A stretch of DNA of 64,000 nt from the NCBI GenBank assembly GCA_026826555.1, contig JAKSZT010053881.1, positions 9,202,593 through 9,266,592 of the forward strand, in the 5' to 3' direction. Position 1 is the stretch's first letter. Every line of letters begins with the position of its first letter. Positions 24,616 through 36,254 of the stretch are shown here, in pieces. The notes below the pieces were generated by a model. The model was not told the origin of the DNA, searched no databases, and worked only from the letters and a program-made list of their open reading frames with translations. Made by a program: the position numbers and the translations under genes. The DNA is from Tolypeutes matacus (Eukaryota; Chordata; Mammalia; Cingulata; Chlamyphoridae).

Positions 24616-24676
24616 CTGCAGTGGCTAAACAGGAACTCATCAAGGCAAACATGGCGATCACATAATCAGTAGTCAT
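24616..24676 (-). CDS. TGFBR3: TGFBR3 first coding segment (signal peptide)
   Basis: TGFBR3 encodes betaglycan, a single-pass membrane proteoglycan co-receptor that binds TGF-beta (notably TGF-beta2) and inhibin and presents ligand to the type II receptor. Only the leader is encoded here: ATG at 24676-24674, then 20 codons plus one base before the GTAAGT donor. The peptide starts MTTDY and continues with the hydrophobic core YVIAMFALMSSCLATA, ending in an Ala-x-Ala-like signal-peptidase site. The remembered human leader differs at only a few residues (MTSHY, then VIAIFALMSSCLATA), which makes the call strong. The split codon begins with G, fitting a glycine at the junction as in the human protein. 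A second in-frame ATG at 24703-24701 would add nine residues (MRQTIREIK), and an in-frame TAA lies just upstream of it. The remaining coding exons lie to the left, outside the window. Confidence 0.93.
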
Positions 24677-24774
24677 CTTTATTTCTCTAATAGTCTGTCT
24701 CATCCTCTTTTTCAGATTGAGGTCTTAGAAATTGAAGTAGTCTTAAAATCTCCTCTTTGCAATTTTCAAATTGC
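24616..24774 (-). other. TGFBR3: TGFBR3 exon 2 (5'UTR end plus leader)
   Basis: This is a 159-nt exon. On the minus strand the acceptor reads TTTATTTTTACAG|GCAATTTG, with the AG at 24776-24775. The donor reads CACTGCAG|GTAAGTTGC, with exon end at 24616 and GT at 24615-24614. The first 98 nt (24774-24677) are 5'UTR and the last 61 nt are coding. The pyrimidine tract is modest, and no better AG is visible nearby. No repeat overlaps the exon, although a MaLR-type LTR lies about 120 bp to its left. Confidence 0.85.
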
Positions 24775-26113
24775 CTGTAAAAATAAACAAATGTCAATAT
24801 AACTTAAGGCTGAAACTTTTCATAAACAAACATTTAAATGGAGACTTTCTGAAAAGTACAGTAAGAAAATTATCTTAAAAGATACCAGGATAGCATTAAA
24901 ATAAACCAGGAGAGAGGGTGGATAGGAGGGGGCATGATTACCTAATAAAGATTGTTATGGCAAATACTCTTGCAAATAACATGGCTTCTTTTTGACATCT
25001 TAAATCTTTGGTTTTATATAAAATTTTCAGGAATATAGAAGTCAAGCAAGGTGTACCTGTAATATAATATCACCAGTTACGTGGCGGCATTCAAGTAACT
25101 AAGGATACTTGAGCCATGCACTCCCTAATGCCAGCAAGAAAACACAACTCTGATCAGAGATTCAATCTATTGTTATATCACAGGGTTATCACAAGGATCT
25201 CATCAAAATATACTGAATCCTGAAAAAACAAAGAACTATAAAAAAAAGAAAGATTCTTATTTCAACTGTTTGCCAATATTTTAACAGGAGGAAAGTTTTC
25301 CCTGCCTCTCAACCCCACCAGAGACCACCTGGTTACTGAATTAGAGAATCCAGAAAGTTGTTTCTAACCTTTTCCCATACAGACTCTTGAATGAAGAGTT
25401 CTGTGGTGGTTTGCTTAACTTTAATATCCCTTCCACAGCCCTAAAGAGTACCTGATTTAGATACTATAAAATATTTTTCCAGCCCTTTATCACTATGCCT
25501 GGCACAACCCACAGAGGTTGTTCAATTCAATAAACCTTCTTTTGAGCACCTATGGTTCCTTCTCATCACGAATAAAAGTTACCCCAAAAAAATGGAAAAA
25601 ACTCAAAGGCTTTGCCTGGTCTAAGCCTTGGGCAAAAGGAACATGGAGTTTCCAGGGAGCATCTCAAATAGCTGGGGGTAGCAACCTTGCTACCCTCACC
25701 CAGGAAATAACTCATCCAGTAAATAACCAGTTTCCTGCCTTCAGAGACAAAGCAAGTTTGTGCAGTAGTAGATACAGTATAAAAATATAAAAACAATGGC
25801 AAAATGAGTTTCTAACTAAATGGTCTTGGCAAGTTATAGAGAGTATGAACAGAAAGATATTTAAAATGGCTTTTTGCACTAGTAACGCTAGTTACTTCTG
25901 AGAAGAAAGGAAATAAGGTGACCAAGGAACAGGGCTGGGAGGGAGCCTTTTCACTGAATTCCTTTTTGGGTTTTGCACCATGTGCAAGTATTACCTATCC
26001 AGAAGTTTTAATTTCAAAAGACTCTCTTAGCTATGCCTTGAGATTAAATTACTATATATGCTGGTGGCACTATGACTCAGTTTTGTAGAGGATAGTTATT
26101 AAAAGTCTACCTA

Positions 26114-26205
26114 GGGGGACGGATGTGGCTCAAATGGTTGGGCGTCCGTCTCCCATATGGAGGGACCCGGGTTCGATCCCCGGGACCTCCCGGTAAAAAA
26201 AAAAA
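26114..26205 (+). mobile_element. Short DAS-SINE
   Basis: Head GGACGGATGTGGCTCAAATG and B-box GGGTTCGATCCCCGGG, then a poly-A tail. Exact 13-bp duplication AAAAGTCTACCTA at 26101-26113 and 26206-26218. Confidence 0.93.
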
Positions 26206-26224
26206 AAAAGTCTACCTAGATATA

Positions 26225-26410
26225 AATCCACTCTGTCACCAATCAACTGGATGATGGGGTAGATTACTCTTCATAGGTGAATATATCCTATTGGGCTATT
26301 GTGAGGATTAAATGATTTAGTACATGTATTTATATGTATATAAATATATATTTATATTAAGCATATACAATGCTTAGAACAGTTTCTGGCATATAATAAA
26401 CAATCAAAAA
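26225..26410 (+). mobile_element. MIR fragment
   Basis: GGGCTATTGTGAGGATTAAA and CAATGCTTAGAACAGTTTCTGGCATATAATAAAC. The left half is divergent. Confidence 0.65.
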
Positions 26411-26419
26411 CTGTTAGCA

Positions 26420-26790
26420 GGGAAGTGGATGTGACTCAAGCAGTTGGGCACCTGCCTACCACATGGGAGCTTCCGGGTTCAGTGCCTCCTAAAGGAGGTG
26501 AGCAAGACAGCGAGCTGATGCGACAGGCTGGCGTGGCAAGCTGATGCAACAAGATGACGCAACGAGGAGACACAATGAGGAAACACAATGAGAGACACGA
26601 AACAAGCAGGGAGCAGAGGTGGCTCAGGCAATTGGGCACCTCCCTCCTACATGGGAGATCTCAGGTTCAGTTCCCAGTGCCTCTTAAAAAAAGAAGACAA
26701 GCAGACACAGAGAGCACACAACAAACAGACCAAACAACGAGGCAAGGGGAGAGAAATTAATAAATATAATAAATCTTAAAAAAAAAAAAC
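26420..26790 (+). mobile_element. DAS-SINE, two-headed
   Basis: Heads at 26420 and about 26607, with the CTGATGCAACAAGATGACGC linker between them. The first B-box has lost several bases. Possible flanking GTTAGCA/GCTAGCA. Confidence 0.85.
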
Positions 26791-27469
26791 TCACAAAATA
26801 AATGCTAGCAAATGTTAGCTAGCTATGTTAGACATTATCATTACTACTTTTCCATTCCCTTTGAAGTATTTATATGGATAAAAAGGAGAAATTAGGGTGT
26901 GGTTACTTATGTAATTCTTACCTACTATAAAGTTGTGTCTCAGAACCAGTTCAATCTTTTGTTTCTGTTCAATAAACATTACAACAGACAAAAAAGAAGA
27001 TAAGCTAGAGTAGAATCACTAAAAGAACAAAATTGCCAGTCAAATTGAAGCACAAGTCACTAGTGGTGACGTGGCAAAAGAGTCTTGTCTCAAAAACTGC
27101 CTAAATTACAAAGTTAATTTTGGAAGCCATGAAATTGAATTGAATCATCCCTTGAATTCCAACATTTCTGTCACCATAACACCATATCACCTCAGGTGAA
27201 ATGGAAATCTCTTACCTTAAAAAGTCAACAATAGCACAGAGAACGTACCCTTACTTTTTTCCCTTCAAGAAATTAGATGTCTTAAATGGACTGATAAGGG
27301 AAAAGCTCCCTAAAAGAATATGCGATCTCAGAAAACACTAAGGGCGATTTTTATAAAGCAAACCCTGTAAGGAGATCTCAAAAAAAGATCACTTCCCAGA
27401 GGATTTTTATACAGCACATAAACTATAACCGGCACGAGGTTTGAGAGAATATTTAATGAGCTTGTGGCA

Positions 27470-27522
27470 ACACCGCCCCACCCACCCCACCCCACCCCCA
27501 CCCCACTCCCACCCCCCGTCCA
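27470..27522 (+). repeat. C-rich low-complexity tract
   Basis: Repeats of CCCCA(C) over about 50 bp, pyrimidine-rich on the plus strand. Confidence 0.9.
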
Positions 27523-28914
27523 CAGCTGCAGAGGATATGTGGGACTGTGCCAGGTTAATTTAGGGGCTTAAACCACGTTTGAAGGAACCTTATGGAAAAG
27601 AAAAGCAAATGGTTCTATTAAAAATATAGACTGCAAATTGCTGACAAGAATATTGGGCAATTATTAAAATGCAGCAATTACAGATATAATAGAGCCAAGC
27701 TAAACAGTTTGATGCCCAAAGGCAAACCACAGCAAGCTTACACCGGATCTTAAAACATCTCCGAGGAAGTCCAGGACAAGTTGAAACTACACACTGCTGT
27801 TTCTAACAGAGAGAGAGCTTTTCTTCTTTTAGCTTAAAAGTCCCTACACAATGTACACTCGTCCAAAAAGAAAATAAACAGCGAAGGGTTTTTGTTTCAT
27901 CTTCCCAGTGTGGTGACAGGACTCTAAAGTGGAGGATAATAACAAGGGAGGTGTGGCATTGGGACACTCATTCAGTTAAACTCCAATTTTGGCCAAGCCT
28001 TTACATATTAGTGCCTTAATAGACTTACGGCTTGGTTCCTTAATTAGAGGAATGTGGGATGATCGAAGTCTTCAGAAAAGGTGTAGCTTTGAAATAAAAC
28101 CGGGAAAGACAACTTTCTTCTGTGAGGTCATAGCATACTTTGCAAAGACCACAGATTTCCAACTCTGTTTTTTGATGTTGTTGTTGTTTTATTTCACTGG
28201 GTCTCCTTGCACTGAATGAACTATAACACTTCCTTTAGAAATATAGAGAGAGTAATCTGAGATGGTGGCAACACAATTTGGGGTCTACTGTGTAAAAGTC
28301 ATTTCTCCCACATTTCAAAGTAATGTGTTCCCCTAAAAGGTACTGGAACTTTAGTATTCACAAATTAACAGAAGAAAATTCTGAGGGCTTAACAAAACGA
28401 ATGTGCTACTAATTAATTCAAATTTCAGAGTTCCCCTGTGTTTACTTCTGAGACCATAAAACTTAATGTGCTGTCTCACGTTTCCTAGTTATTTCCAACA
28501 GACTACATGGATAGAGACCCAGAATTATCTGAAAAACCCTCCCCAAACAAGTCCTTAAAACCATCATGGGTTAAACCACTGTTCAAAAGGAATTGGCTGG
28601 GAGCAATATTCCCTGGGTTAAGGATGTTCTTTAAAAGAGCAAATCTTGCTCTATCTTAGAGGAAAATTGTTGCAAAATAGATGTCTGGTGATAGGCTAAG
28701 AGCCAGTAAGTTGAAAAAAAAAAAAAAAAAAAATGACTAATTTTCCCTTAGATGGCTAACACAGCTGGCTAAGTACATAAGATTATTCAAAATCAGAACT
28801 AAATCACAATTGACTTGTAGCCAATCAATTTCTCAATTAAAAGAATTAGTATGCTAAAGAAATGCCTAAAGATATAAAGATATTGGGACTTTTATAGTTG
28901 GAAAAGGGTAACAT

Positions 28915-29045
28915 GATTTTATTGATAAAGAGGAGACCAAGGCCCCAAGACTAATACTTCTCCAAAATAATATGGCAGAAACAGAACTAGAAACTGGGTC
29001 TCTTTCCATGATAGCCACTCTGCCTTCCAGCTCCAAGGTCTGTCG
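28915..29045 (-). mobile_element. MIR fragment
   Basis: Weak reverse MIR: AGAACTAGAAACTGGGTCTC followed by a GCCACTCTGCCTTCCAGCTC-type segment. Confidence 0.5.
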
Positions 29046-29907
29046 CCACTAACTGGGAACTATTTTTCTACCTCTCAACACTCAATCTCTGAAAACAGAA
29101 CATTTTTTTCCCAAGAGAGACAAAAGCTTGACATGGCTGCCACCAGTTGACATATGTACTCTGTACATTTCATTACGGACCACAAACCACGGATTGACTT
29201 CAGGCTCATCGGTGATAACTATAATAGATAAACCACCTTGGTAATGCTGTACAACTTAAAGTTCTTTGAAAATGCAAAGGGCAAGATGAAACCCAAACCA
29301 GTGCATTGTCATATCTTAATACAGAGATTGCCCAGCCTCTAAGCAGGAAAAAATTTTGAGAAAATATTCAACAAATTTAAAGATCTTAAGGACTGACATA
29401 ATATTGAGTGACTAGATAAAAAAATTACCATTCCCTAAACTCAAATAGTAAATAACACCTAGGTTTCTGATACCATAGACATGAAATAGTTTTCTAACAT
29501 CATTAAAATGTTTCTAGTCTGCCATTTCTTGAGGAGAAAAAAATACATATTAAGTCTGCAACTGGTTAAATAAAAGCTGGTAGAGGAATTATTCCAATGG
29601 CTATTCAACATGCTATTTGGGAGAATTAGAAAAGAGGCAGGATGGATGACATCAATATCTTGCTTCACAACCTACAAAAAAGGCTGTACAGGATATAGGA
29701 CAGATACTGTTGTTTGATGACATCTGGATGCACTTAAAACCTGCACACATAAAAAGCCACCTTACCTAGTCACAAAGCAACTCTCAGATTTCTCTGTTAT
29801 ACAGATAAAATGGATAATTCCAAATTCCCATGTCACAGTTTGGGGCAGATTTGACACAAGAAGGAATTCAGGTCCTGGATTTGGATATAAGAAATCCACA
29901 TCCAAGC

Positions 29908-30055
29908 TCAATCAGTATTCAACAAATACTTACTGAGTACCTAATATGTTCCAGGCACTGTCCAGGACACCAAGGATATAAGCAGAGAAAAAGGGACCCA
30001 AAGCTCCTACCCTCATGGAGCTTACATTCTAGTAGAAGTAATGCCATTTACTACT
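29908..30055 (-). mobile_element. L2 3' end
   Basis: CAACAAATACTTACTGAGTA, CCAGGCACTGTCCAGGACAC, CCTCATGGAGCTTACATTCT: reverse L2 tail. Confidence 0.8.
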
Positions 30056-30104
30056 TTAGGCAGGACACTTAATTTCCTCAGCTTCATTTCTTCCTTCAAA
30101 AAAA

Positions 30105-30470
30105 ATCATAATTTATTGTTTACTATGTGCCAGGCTCTAAGGCTATATTGGAGAAGCAAAGAGTCATATTCTTTGCCCTCATGTGCTTAAAGTATAGTGG
30201 GAGAGGCAGACAATCAAAAAGATGAATGTATACATTATGACAAGAGCTCTAAAGGAAAACTAGAGATTGCTCTACAACCTGAAGGATAAGCAGAGGTTTA
30301 AAGGGTCAGGTGCAGGATGGCATTACGGTAGAGGGACATGAAAGAAACCTGGTGCTGGAGGAGGATGGCAGCAGAGCCAAAGGGCAAGAGGAGAGGGATA
30401 TGGCTCAAGAGTAAGTTTAACAAGGAAGTGGCACCATCAGTTCGGGTTTTTAAAGAATCCCTGGACACTG
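30105..30470 (-). mobile_element. L2 3' region
   Basis: TTTACTATGTGCCAGGCTCT, then TGCCCTCATGTGCTTAAAGT and GAGAGGCAGACAATCAAAAA. A second reverse L2 tail beside the one ending near 30055, so not the same copy. Confidence 0.65.
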
Positions 30471-30487
30471 TGTAGAGAACAGCCTGA

Positions 30488-30600
30488 TGGGAGGTTTAGT
30501 CCAGAGTGGAGCCTCAGTTTCTTCATTGGTAAGAAGATGATGATAACAAACCACCCTTACCTATGTCACAAGGTTGCTTCATGAATCAAATAAGAATATG
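30488..30600 (+). mobile_element. MIR fragment
   Basis: GGAGCCTCAGTTTCTTCATT, then a TCACAAGGTTGCTTCATGAA-type segment. Confidence 0.65.
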
Positions 30601-31234
30601 CATAGGTGGTATAGAAGGTATCATTTATCATTACAAGGCTGTCTCCACCAAAGGGAATTATCCAGAGACCTAAGATTAATTCAAGTCCCAACATGCTGTG
30701 GCTGCCAGTGACAGGAAACAAAAGGAGGGAGAGTGCTCTTGAAGCGCATGGACTTGTGGGTGGGAGCTCCACAGGAAGACCCCACGGGAAGAGAGGCAGA
30801 AGGCACCGAGGGCATGAGCTATGCAGAGAAGCTGTACTCCACACCCCTGCACAGTGCTCAACACCTGCACCTGTCGGTCCCAGCCCACCTTCCTCCTGGC
30901 TGAGGTGACGGAGCCTTCAGTTACCTTGGGACTGCACTACAGTCCGTCCTTAAAGCCCTTCTGTCTGTCTCCAGCACAGTAGACCTCAAAGCCCAAGCAA
31001 AACACAGCAAAAAAGACAGGGCAAGCGTGTATGCATTTCACAAGGCTGTCAAAGACCGCGTTTTGTTCGTTCAGAATGCGCAGACTAAAAGACTGATTTC
31101 TCACTGACCCTTAAAATAGTTTTAAGAACCACCTTTCACATTTCAGAAGGTTTTTGCATCCAAAGTTTTCTGTTACTTATAGTTTAAAAGGACATCTCCT
31201 TTTAAGCTAGAATTAGTAAAGAACTCTACGTGGG

Positions 31235-31350
31235 GGTTCAAAATCTGGCCTACCCAAGTGTGCGACTTTGGGCAAGTCATTTTATCCTCCGCTATTCATC
31301 ATCTGTAAAATGGGAACAATATTTTGATTGTTATATATGAGATACATTAA
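31235..31350 (+). mobile_element. MIR fragment
   Basis: TGCGACTTTGGGCAAGTCAT, then ATCATCTGTAAAATGGGAAC. Confidence 0.75.
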
Positions 31351-32204
31351 TCATTGGTGTTTTTATGGTTAAAATGCATCTAGATTTAATTTTTTTTTAA
31401 GTAAACTATTAGTGGCAAGATAATATAAATAGTAACATCAAATTCTTATTAATTTTGAGATGAGACTTTATCATCTAGCATTTCAAAACTTCCTTCCATC
31501 ATCAAAAAATAATGATTCCAAATTCAATACAAGATATGAGTCCTAAAGGTAGTCATAATATTGCAGAGCTTTTTCCAAAGGATGATGAAGCTACCGCTTC
31601 TATATTTCTGGTGTAAATTGCAGGGATCTGGTTATATGGCCCTCCTCAGTTTTACTTTATGATTCCCAAATTAGCTGCCAGGGTTTAGACAGGGGCTGTG
31701 GAAATCAGCCCGGCACTGCCACCAAACCTACCTGGAAGGAGGAATCAGCTGTCACCAAAAGGTCTTAAACCATGAAGTTGCAATTATTCCAGCAAAATTC
31801 AGCAAATCTGAATATTCTCAGGACACTGGTCATCATTCCTTAGACCAGGCCACTGAAAAAAAGCTTTTGGGACACTACCTCTCTTAGGCCTCTAACAGAC
31901 TGTTTTATGCAGTATATAATAATTTACTAAAATGTTTGAGTCACATAATTATTTATATTTTCAGGGATTCTGGAAATAAATGAATTCAGAATAAACACTC
32001 CAGCAAAAGACTTACAATCATTGTAATTAAAAAAAAAAATGTTTTCCCTTCACTGACTTCCAATATAAAATTATTCTTCTGGTGGGGGAAGGGACAGAGA
32101 CCCTCAATAGATACATTTCAATTATTCAACTCACCTTATTTGGTAAGAAAAGGGTTCAGCAACTCAGGCACGTGTTAACATTAAGAATTAAAACCTTACT
32201 ATGG

Positions 32205-32300
32205 GGGGGCGGGTGTAGCTCAGTAGTTGAGCACCTGCTTCCTATGTACAAGGTCCCAGGTTCAATCCCCGGTACCTCCTAAAAAAAAAAAAAAGAAAAG
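32205..32300 (+). mobile_element. Short DAS-SINE
   Basis: GGCGGGTGTAGCTCAGTAGT head and CCAGGTTCAATCCCCGG B-box, with a poly-A tail. Exact 15-bp duplication AAAACCTTACTATGG at 32190-32204 and 32301-32315. Confidence 0.93.
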
Positions 32301-32329
32301 AAAACCTTACTATGGCTGCTCACCATGGT

Positions 32330-33235
32330 TAGGATAAAGACAAAAATCCTTCACATGGCCACTGAATGCTGCCTGCTTTGTCCGTCCTCATCCTCTGCAT
32401 GCTCCAGTCACTCTAGCCTTATTCAGTCCCACAAGAGAGCTGAACTGTCACAGTGTTCCAAGCTGCTATAACAAATACCACACAATGGGTTGGCTTAAAC
32501 ATGCGGAATTTATTCGCTTCCAGCTTTGAGGCTAGGAGAAGTCTGAAATCTAGACACCAGCAAGGCTAGCTTTCTCCCTGAAGACTGGTGCATTCTGGTG
32601 CTACCTGCCAGCAAGCCTTGGGGTTCCTTGGCTTTCCCATCACATGGTGATGTCCTCTCCTTGCTCTTCCCAGTTCCTGCTGACTGCTAGATTCTGGCTC
32701 CTCCCTGTGGCTTTCCCAAACTATGTCTGAGTTTCTTCTGCTTATAAAAGCCTCCAATAACCTGGATTAAGACCCAACCTCATTCAGTTGGGTCACATCT
32801 TAAACAGAAATAACATCTTCAAGAAAGCTTATTTACAATGGGCTCACACTCACAGGAATGCAGATTAGGATTAGAACAAGTCTAAATTGAGGTACATAAT
32901 TCAGTCTACCACAAAGGCCAAGCCCTCGCCTTCCAGAAGGGATGTTCACTCTTTTGGAACTCTACTTCCCTCCATGGTCCCTCTAACATGGCCACTTTCT
33001 AACATCTCTGAGTCTCGGTGTAAGCCTTACTTCTTCAGGGAAGCCTCCTCTGACTCCTTCGGACAACATTACACTTGCAAACCTGGAATATAGTGAGATT
33101 CAACCCTGCAGGTAACTTTTTATGTAATTATTTTCTTCCAGGCACAGTTTTCCCACTAGTGTCTGTTCACTCCACAAAGAACAATCATTCTACCTAGCTC
33201 ACCACTTGGCATATGGAAGGCATCCAATGAAGGTT
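32330..33235 (+). mobile_element. L2 3' region split by an LTR
   Basis: L2 sequence at 32330-32450 (AGGATAAAGACAAAAATCCT, CTCCAGTCACTCTAGCCTTA) resumes at about 32925 (TCTTCAGGGAAGCCTCCTCT, ending TATGGAAGGCATCCAATGAA). The interruption is the LTR at 32451-32920. Confidence 0.75.
32451..32920 (-). mobile_element. Solo LTR, MaLR/MLT-like
   Basis: On the minus strand it starts TGTGGTAGACTGAATTATGT and ends GTATTTGTTATAGCAGCTTG...ACACTGTGACA. The start resembles the LTR at 24052 (TGTGGTGGCTTGAA). Non-coding, inserted in an L2. Confidence 0.7.
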
Positions 33236-33404
33236 CCATAATGGACAGCAAGTAGGAAATACTAGTGTGTACAATACAATTCAAAGTGGCATGGGAGACT
33301 GGGAAGTTATCAGACCATTGCTTAATAAATAAATAATAAACTAACAAGAGACAAGAATCATAAGCCAAACCTCAAGCAGACAAAGGAAGAGGAGGAAGAA
33401 GCTC

Positions 33405-33500
33405 AGCCATCAATGGATTTTATGAGCTCAGACTAGTCACTTCACCTTTCTTGACCTTAATTTCTTCATCTCTAATATGTAGAGATTAAACAAGAAAATC
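33405..33500 (+). mobile_element. MIR fragment
   Basis: GACTAGTCACTTCACCTTTC, then CTTAATTTCTTCATCTCTAA. Confidence 0.55.
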
Positions 33501-33610
33501 TTTTGTTCGATGCCTAACTTACAATTGTCATTATATGGAATAACAACTATTCCAGAATCGCTCCTATAAAATAAAATTTCAAATACACTTGTGGAAATTA
33601 GAAATGCATG

Positions 33611-34014
33611 CTCAGGGAAGCGGATGTGGCTCAAGCGATTGGGCTTCTGCCTACCACATGGGAGGTTCTGGGTTCGGTTCCCGGTTCTTCCTGGAGAAGG
33701 CAAGCTGGCACGGCAGGCAGACGTGGTGAGCTGATGCAACAAAATAGCACAACAAAAAGAGACACAAAGAGGAAAGACAATGAGAGACACAATAAACCAG
33801 GGAGCTGAGGTGGCTCAGTTGACTGAGCCCCTCTTTTCCACATGGGAGGCCCTGGGTTCGGTTCCCCGAGCCTCCTAAAGAGAAGATGAGCAGACACAGA
33901 GAGCACACAGCAAATGGACACAGAGAGCACAAAACAAACAGACACAGAGAGTAGGCAGCAACCGCAAAACAATGGGGGGAGGGCATAAATAAAATAAATA
34001 AATAAATCCTTAAA
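33611..34014 (+). mobile_element. DAS-SINE, two-headed, well preserved
   Basis: Heads at about 33615 and 33799 (GGGAGCTGAGGTGGCTCAGT), three ACACAGAGAG-type linker repeats and an AATAAAT tail. AAATGCATG flanks it at 33602-33610 and 34015-34023. Confidence 0.92.
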
Positions 34015-34054
34015 AAATGCATGATCATGTAATGCTAGCAAGAATGATGTAACA

Positions 34055-34242
34055 TTGGAAGCGGCTGTGGCTCAATCAGTGGGACTCCCGTTTACCACGT
34101 GGGAGGCCCCGGGTTCGGTTCCCGGGGCCTCCTGGTGAAGGCAGGCCTGCCCACACGGCGTGGTTGGCTGACTCAGCGAGCACAAGCAGCAAGGGGGGGA
34201 TAAATGACTAAATAAATAAAATCTTTAAAAAAAAAAAAAAAA
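34055..34242 (+). mobile_element. DAS-SINE, young CpG-rich subtype
   Basis: Single head, AGCAAGGGGGGGATAAATGA tail motif, poly-A. Exact 14-bp duplication AGAATGATGTAACA at 34041-34054 and 34243-34256. Only 40 bp after a dimeric copy. Confidence 0.93.
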
Positions 34243-34424
34243 AGAATGATGTAACAAAACTGGAAGGTATTGTCCAAGAAAAACACTCAACTAGACAATG
34301 TAAGTATAAATAAAATACTAGTATTACGTTAGTTACTTTTCACATATAACTTATGTAAACAAAAATATATAAATACATTATCTTTCCAGCATTGCAAGAA
34401 CATACAAAACCTGAATTTTGCCAG

Positions 34425-35850
34425 ATCTGCCAATTTTATCAAAACCTGCATAGCCTACTCAATGGGAGAAAATATTTGGAAATCACACATCCAACAAGGG
34501 CCTGATATCCGTGATATATAAAGAGATCCTGAAAAAAAAAAACAAACAAACAAACAAACAAAAAAAAAGAGATCCTACAACTCAACAATAAAAAAGACAA
34601 ATGACCCAATTTAAAAAATGGGCAAAAGACCAAAATAGACATTTTTTTCTAAAGAAGAGATACAAATGGCAAAACACACACACACACACACACACAAATG
34701 CCCAGTATCACTGTCTATTAGGGAAATGGAAATCAAAGCTACAATGATATCATTTCACACCTACTAGAATGGCCACTATTAACAAAAGAGAGAACTAGGA
34801 GTATTAGAGAAGATGTGGAGAGATAGGAACCCTTATTCACTGCTGATTGGAATGTATAATGGTACAGCCACTGTGGAAGACTGTTTGGCAGTTCCTGAGG
34901 AAATCAGAAATAGATCTACCATGTGACCCTGCAATACCACTACAAGGTATATACTGTTTCAGAAGAACTGAAAGCAGTGACACGAACAGACATCTGCACA
35001 CTGATGTTCTTAGTGACATTATTCACAACTGACAAAAGATGGAAACAACCTAGGTGTCCATCAACTGACAAATGGATAAGCAAACTGTAGTATATACACA
35101 TAATGGAATATCATTCACTTGCAAGAAGAAATGAAGTCGTAAAGCATATGACAACATGGATGAACCTGGAGGTCATTATGGAGTGAAGCAAGCCAGGCAC
35201 AAAAGAACAAATATTCTATGACTTCACTATAATGAACTAAATATAATGAGCAAACTCATGGAGTTAATAGCTAGAATATAAGTCACCAGAGAAAAGAAAG
35301 TGGTTAGAGAATGGAAAGCTGGGGTTTAATATGTGCAGAATTGGTAAAAAATTGTTTGTAAATGTTTGGAAATGAATAGAAATGGTAAAAAAACATATCA
35401 TAGGATGTATAATTAATAGCGCTAACATATGGGTATGACAGTGGTTTGTTTTTCGTTGTGGTTTTTTTTTTTTTTGTAGTAATGAAAATGCTCTAGTATT
35501 GATTGGAATGATGAATGCACAACTTGGTAATTATACCAAATGCCATTTATTATACACTTTAGAAAAACTGTATGTTTTATGAACAAAAAAAATAATAGTG
35601 TGGATTGGGGGAAAAACACACCAAATGTAAGATATGAACATAAGTTATTAGTAATACTTTGACAATGCTCTTTCATAATTTGTTAGAAATGTTTCACAAC
35701 AATGCAAGTTATTTGTGGTGGGGTGATGTGTAGGAGCCCTGAATGATGTTATGCATGTTTGTTTTGTAAGTTCACAATTTTTACTATACACTTATTGTTT
35801 ATGTATGTTCATGTATGAATGATGTACTTCAATAAATTGTTTTTAAAATG
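34425..35850 (+). mobile_element. L1 fragment, ORF2 3' end plus 3'UTR
   Basis: The ORF2 3' landmarks recur (CTCAATGGGAGAAAATATTT; AATGGGCAAAAGACC; GGAATATCATTCACTTGCAA) with stops and frameshifts. The 3'UTR ends TTTCACAACAATGCAAG...CTTCAATAAATTGTTTTTAAAA. The same tail closes the insertion at 54815-56115, so both belong to one L1 lineage. Confidence 0.85.
34674..34697 (+). repeat. (CA)n microsatellite
   Basis: Pure CA repeat inside the L1 fragment. Confidence 0.9.
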
Positions 35851-36019
35851 AGAAAAAGCCCACCGTCATTATTCTATTTCTCCAAGTCCATGAACTCTAT
35901 TCATTCCCCTTGCCTCATTCCAAAAAGCCATTTCTGATTAATTCCATCCCACTTGTGAACACAATCGCCTTAACATTTTGTATATAATTTGTTCCATGTT
36001 ATCTCCCACTCAGGGACAA

Positions 36020-36140
36020 CTCAGAATGTTAGAAATAGATAATATCTACCCCAACACTTTAATTTTACAGATTAGCAAACCAAGAATTAGAAAGGCTCAG
36101 TGACTGGCCCACGTTACACCGCTAGTCTGTAGCAAAACCA
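36020..36140 (-). mobile_element. MIR fragment
   Basis: Reverse MIR: TTTTACAGATTAGCAAACCA, then GGCTCAGTGACTGGCCCACG. Confidence 0.7.
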
Positions 36141-36254
36141 AGACCCACCCACTTGTTGCGTGGTACTTCTGCTGTGATTGTCCACATGACTGTACTGCAT
36201 TCTCCTGCCTATTGGAAGCCAACGCCCTGCCTTCTTCTTCTGACCCCACAAGAT

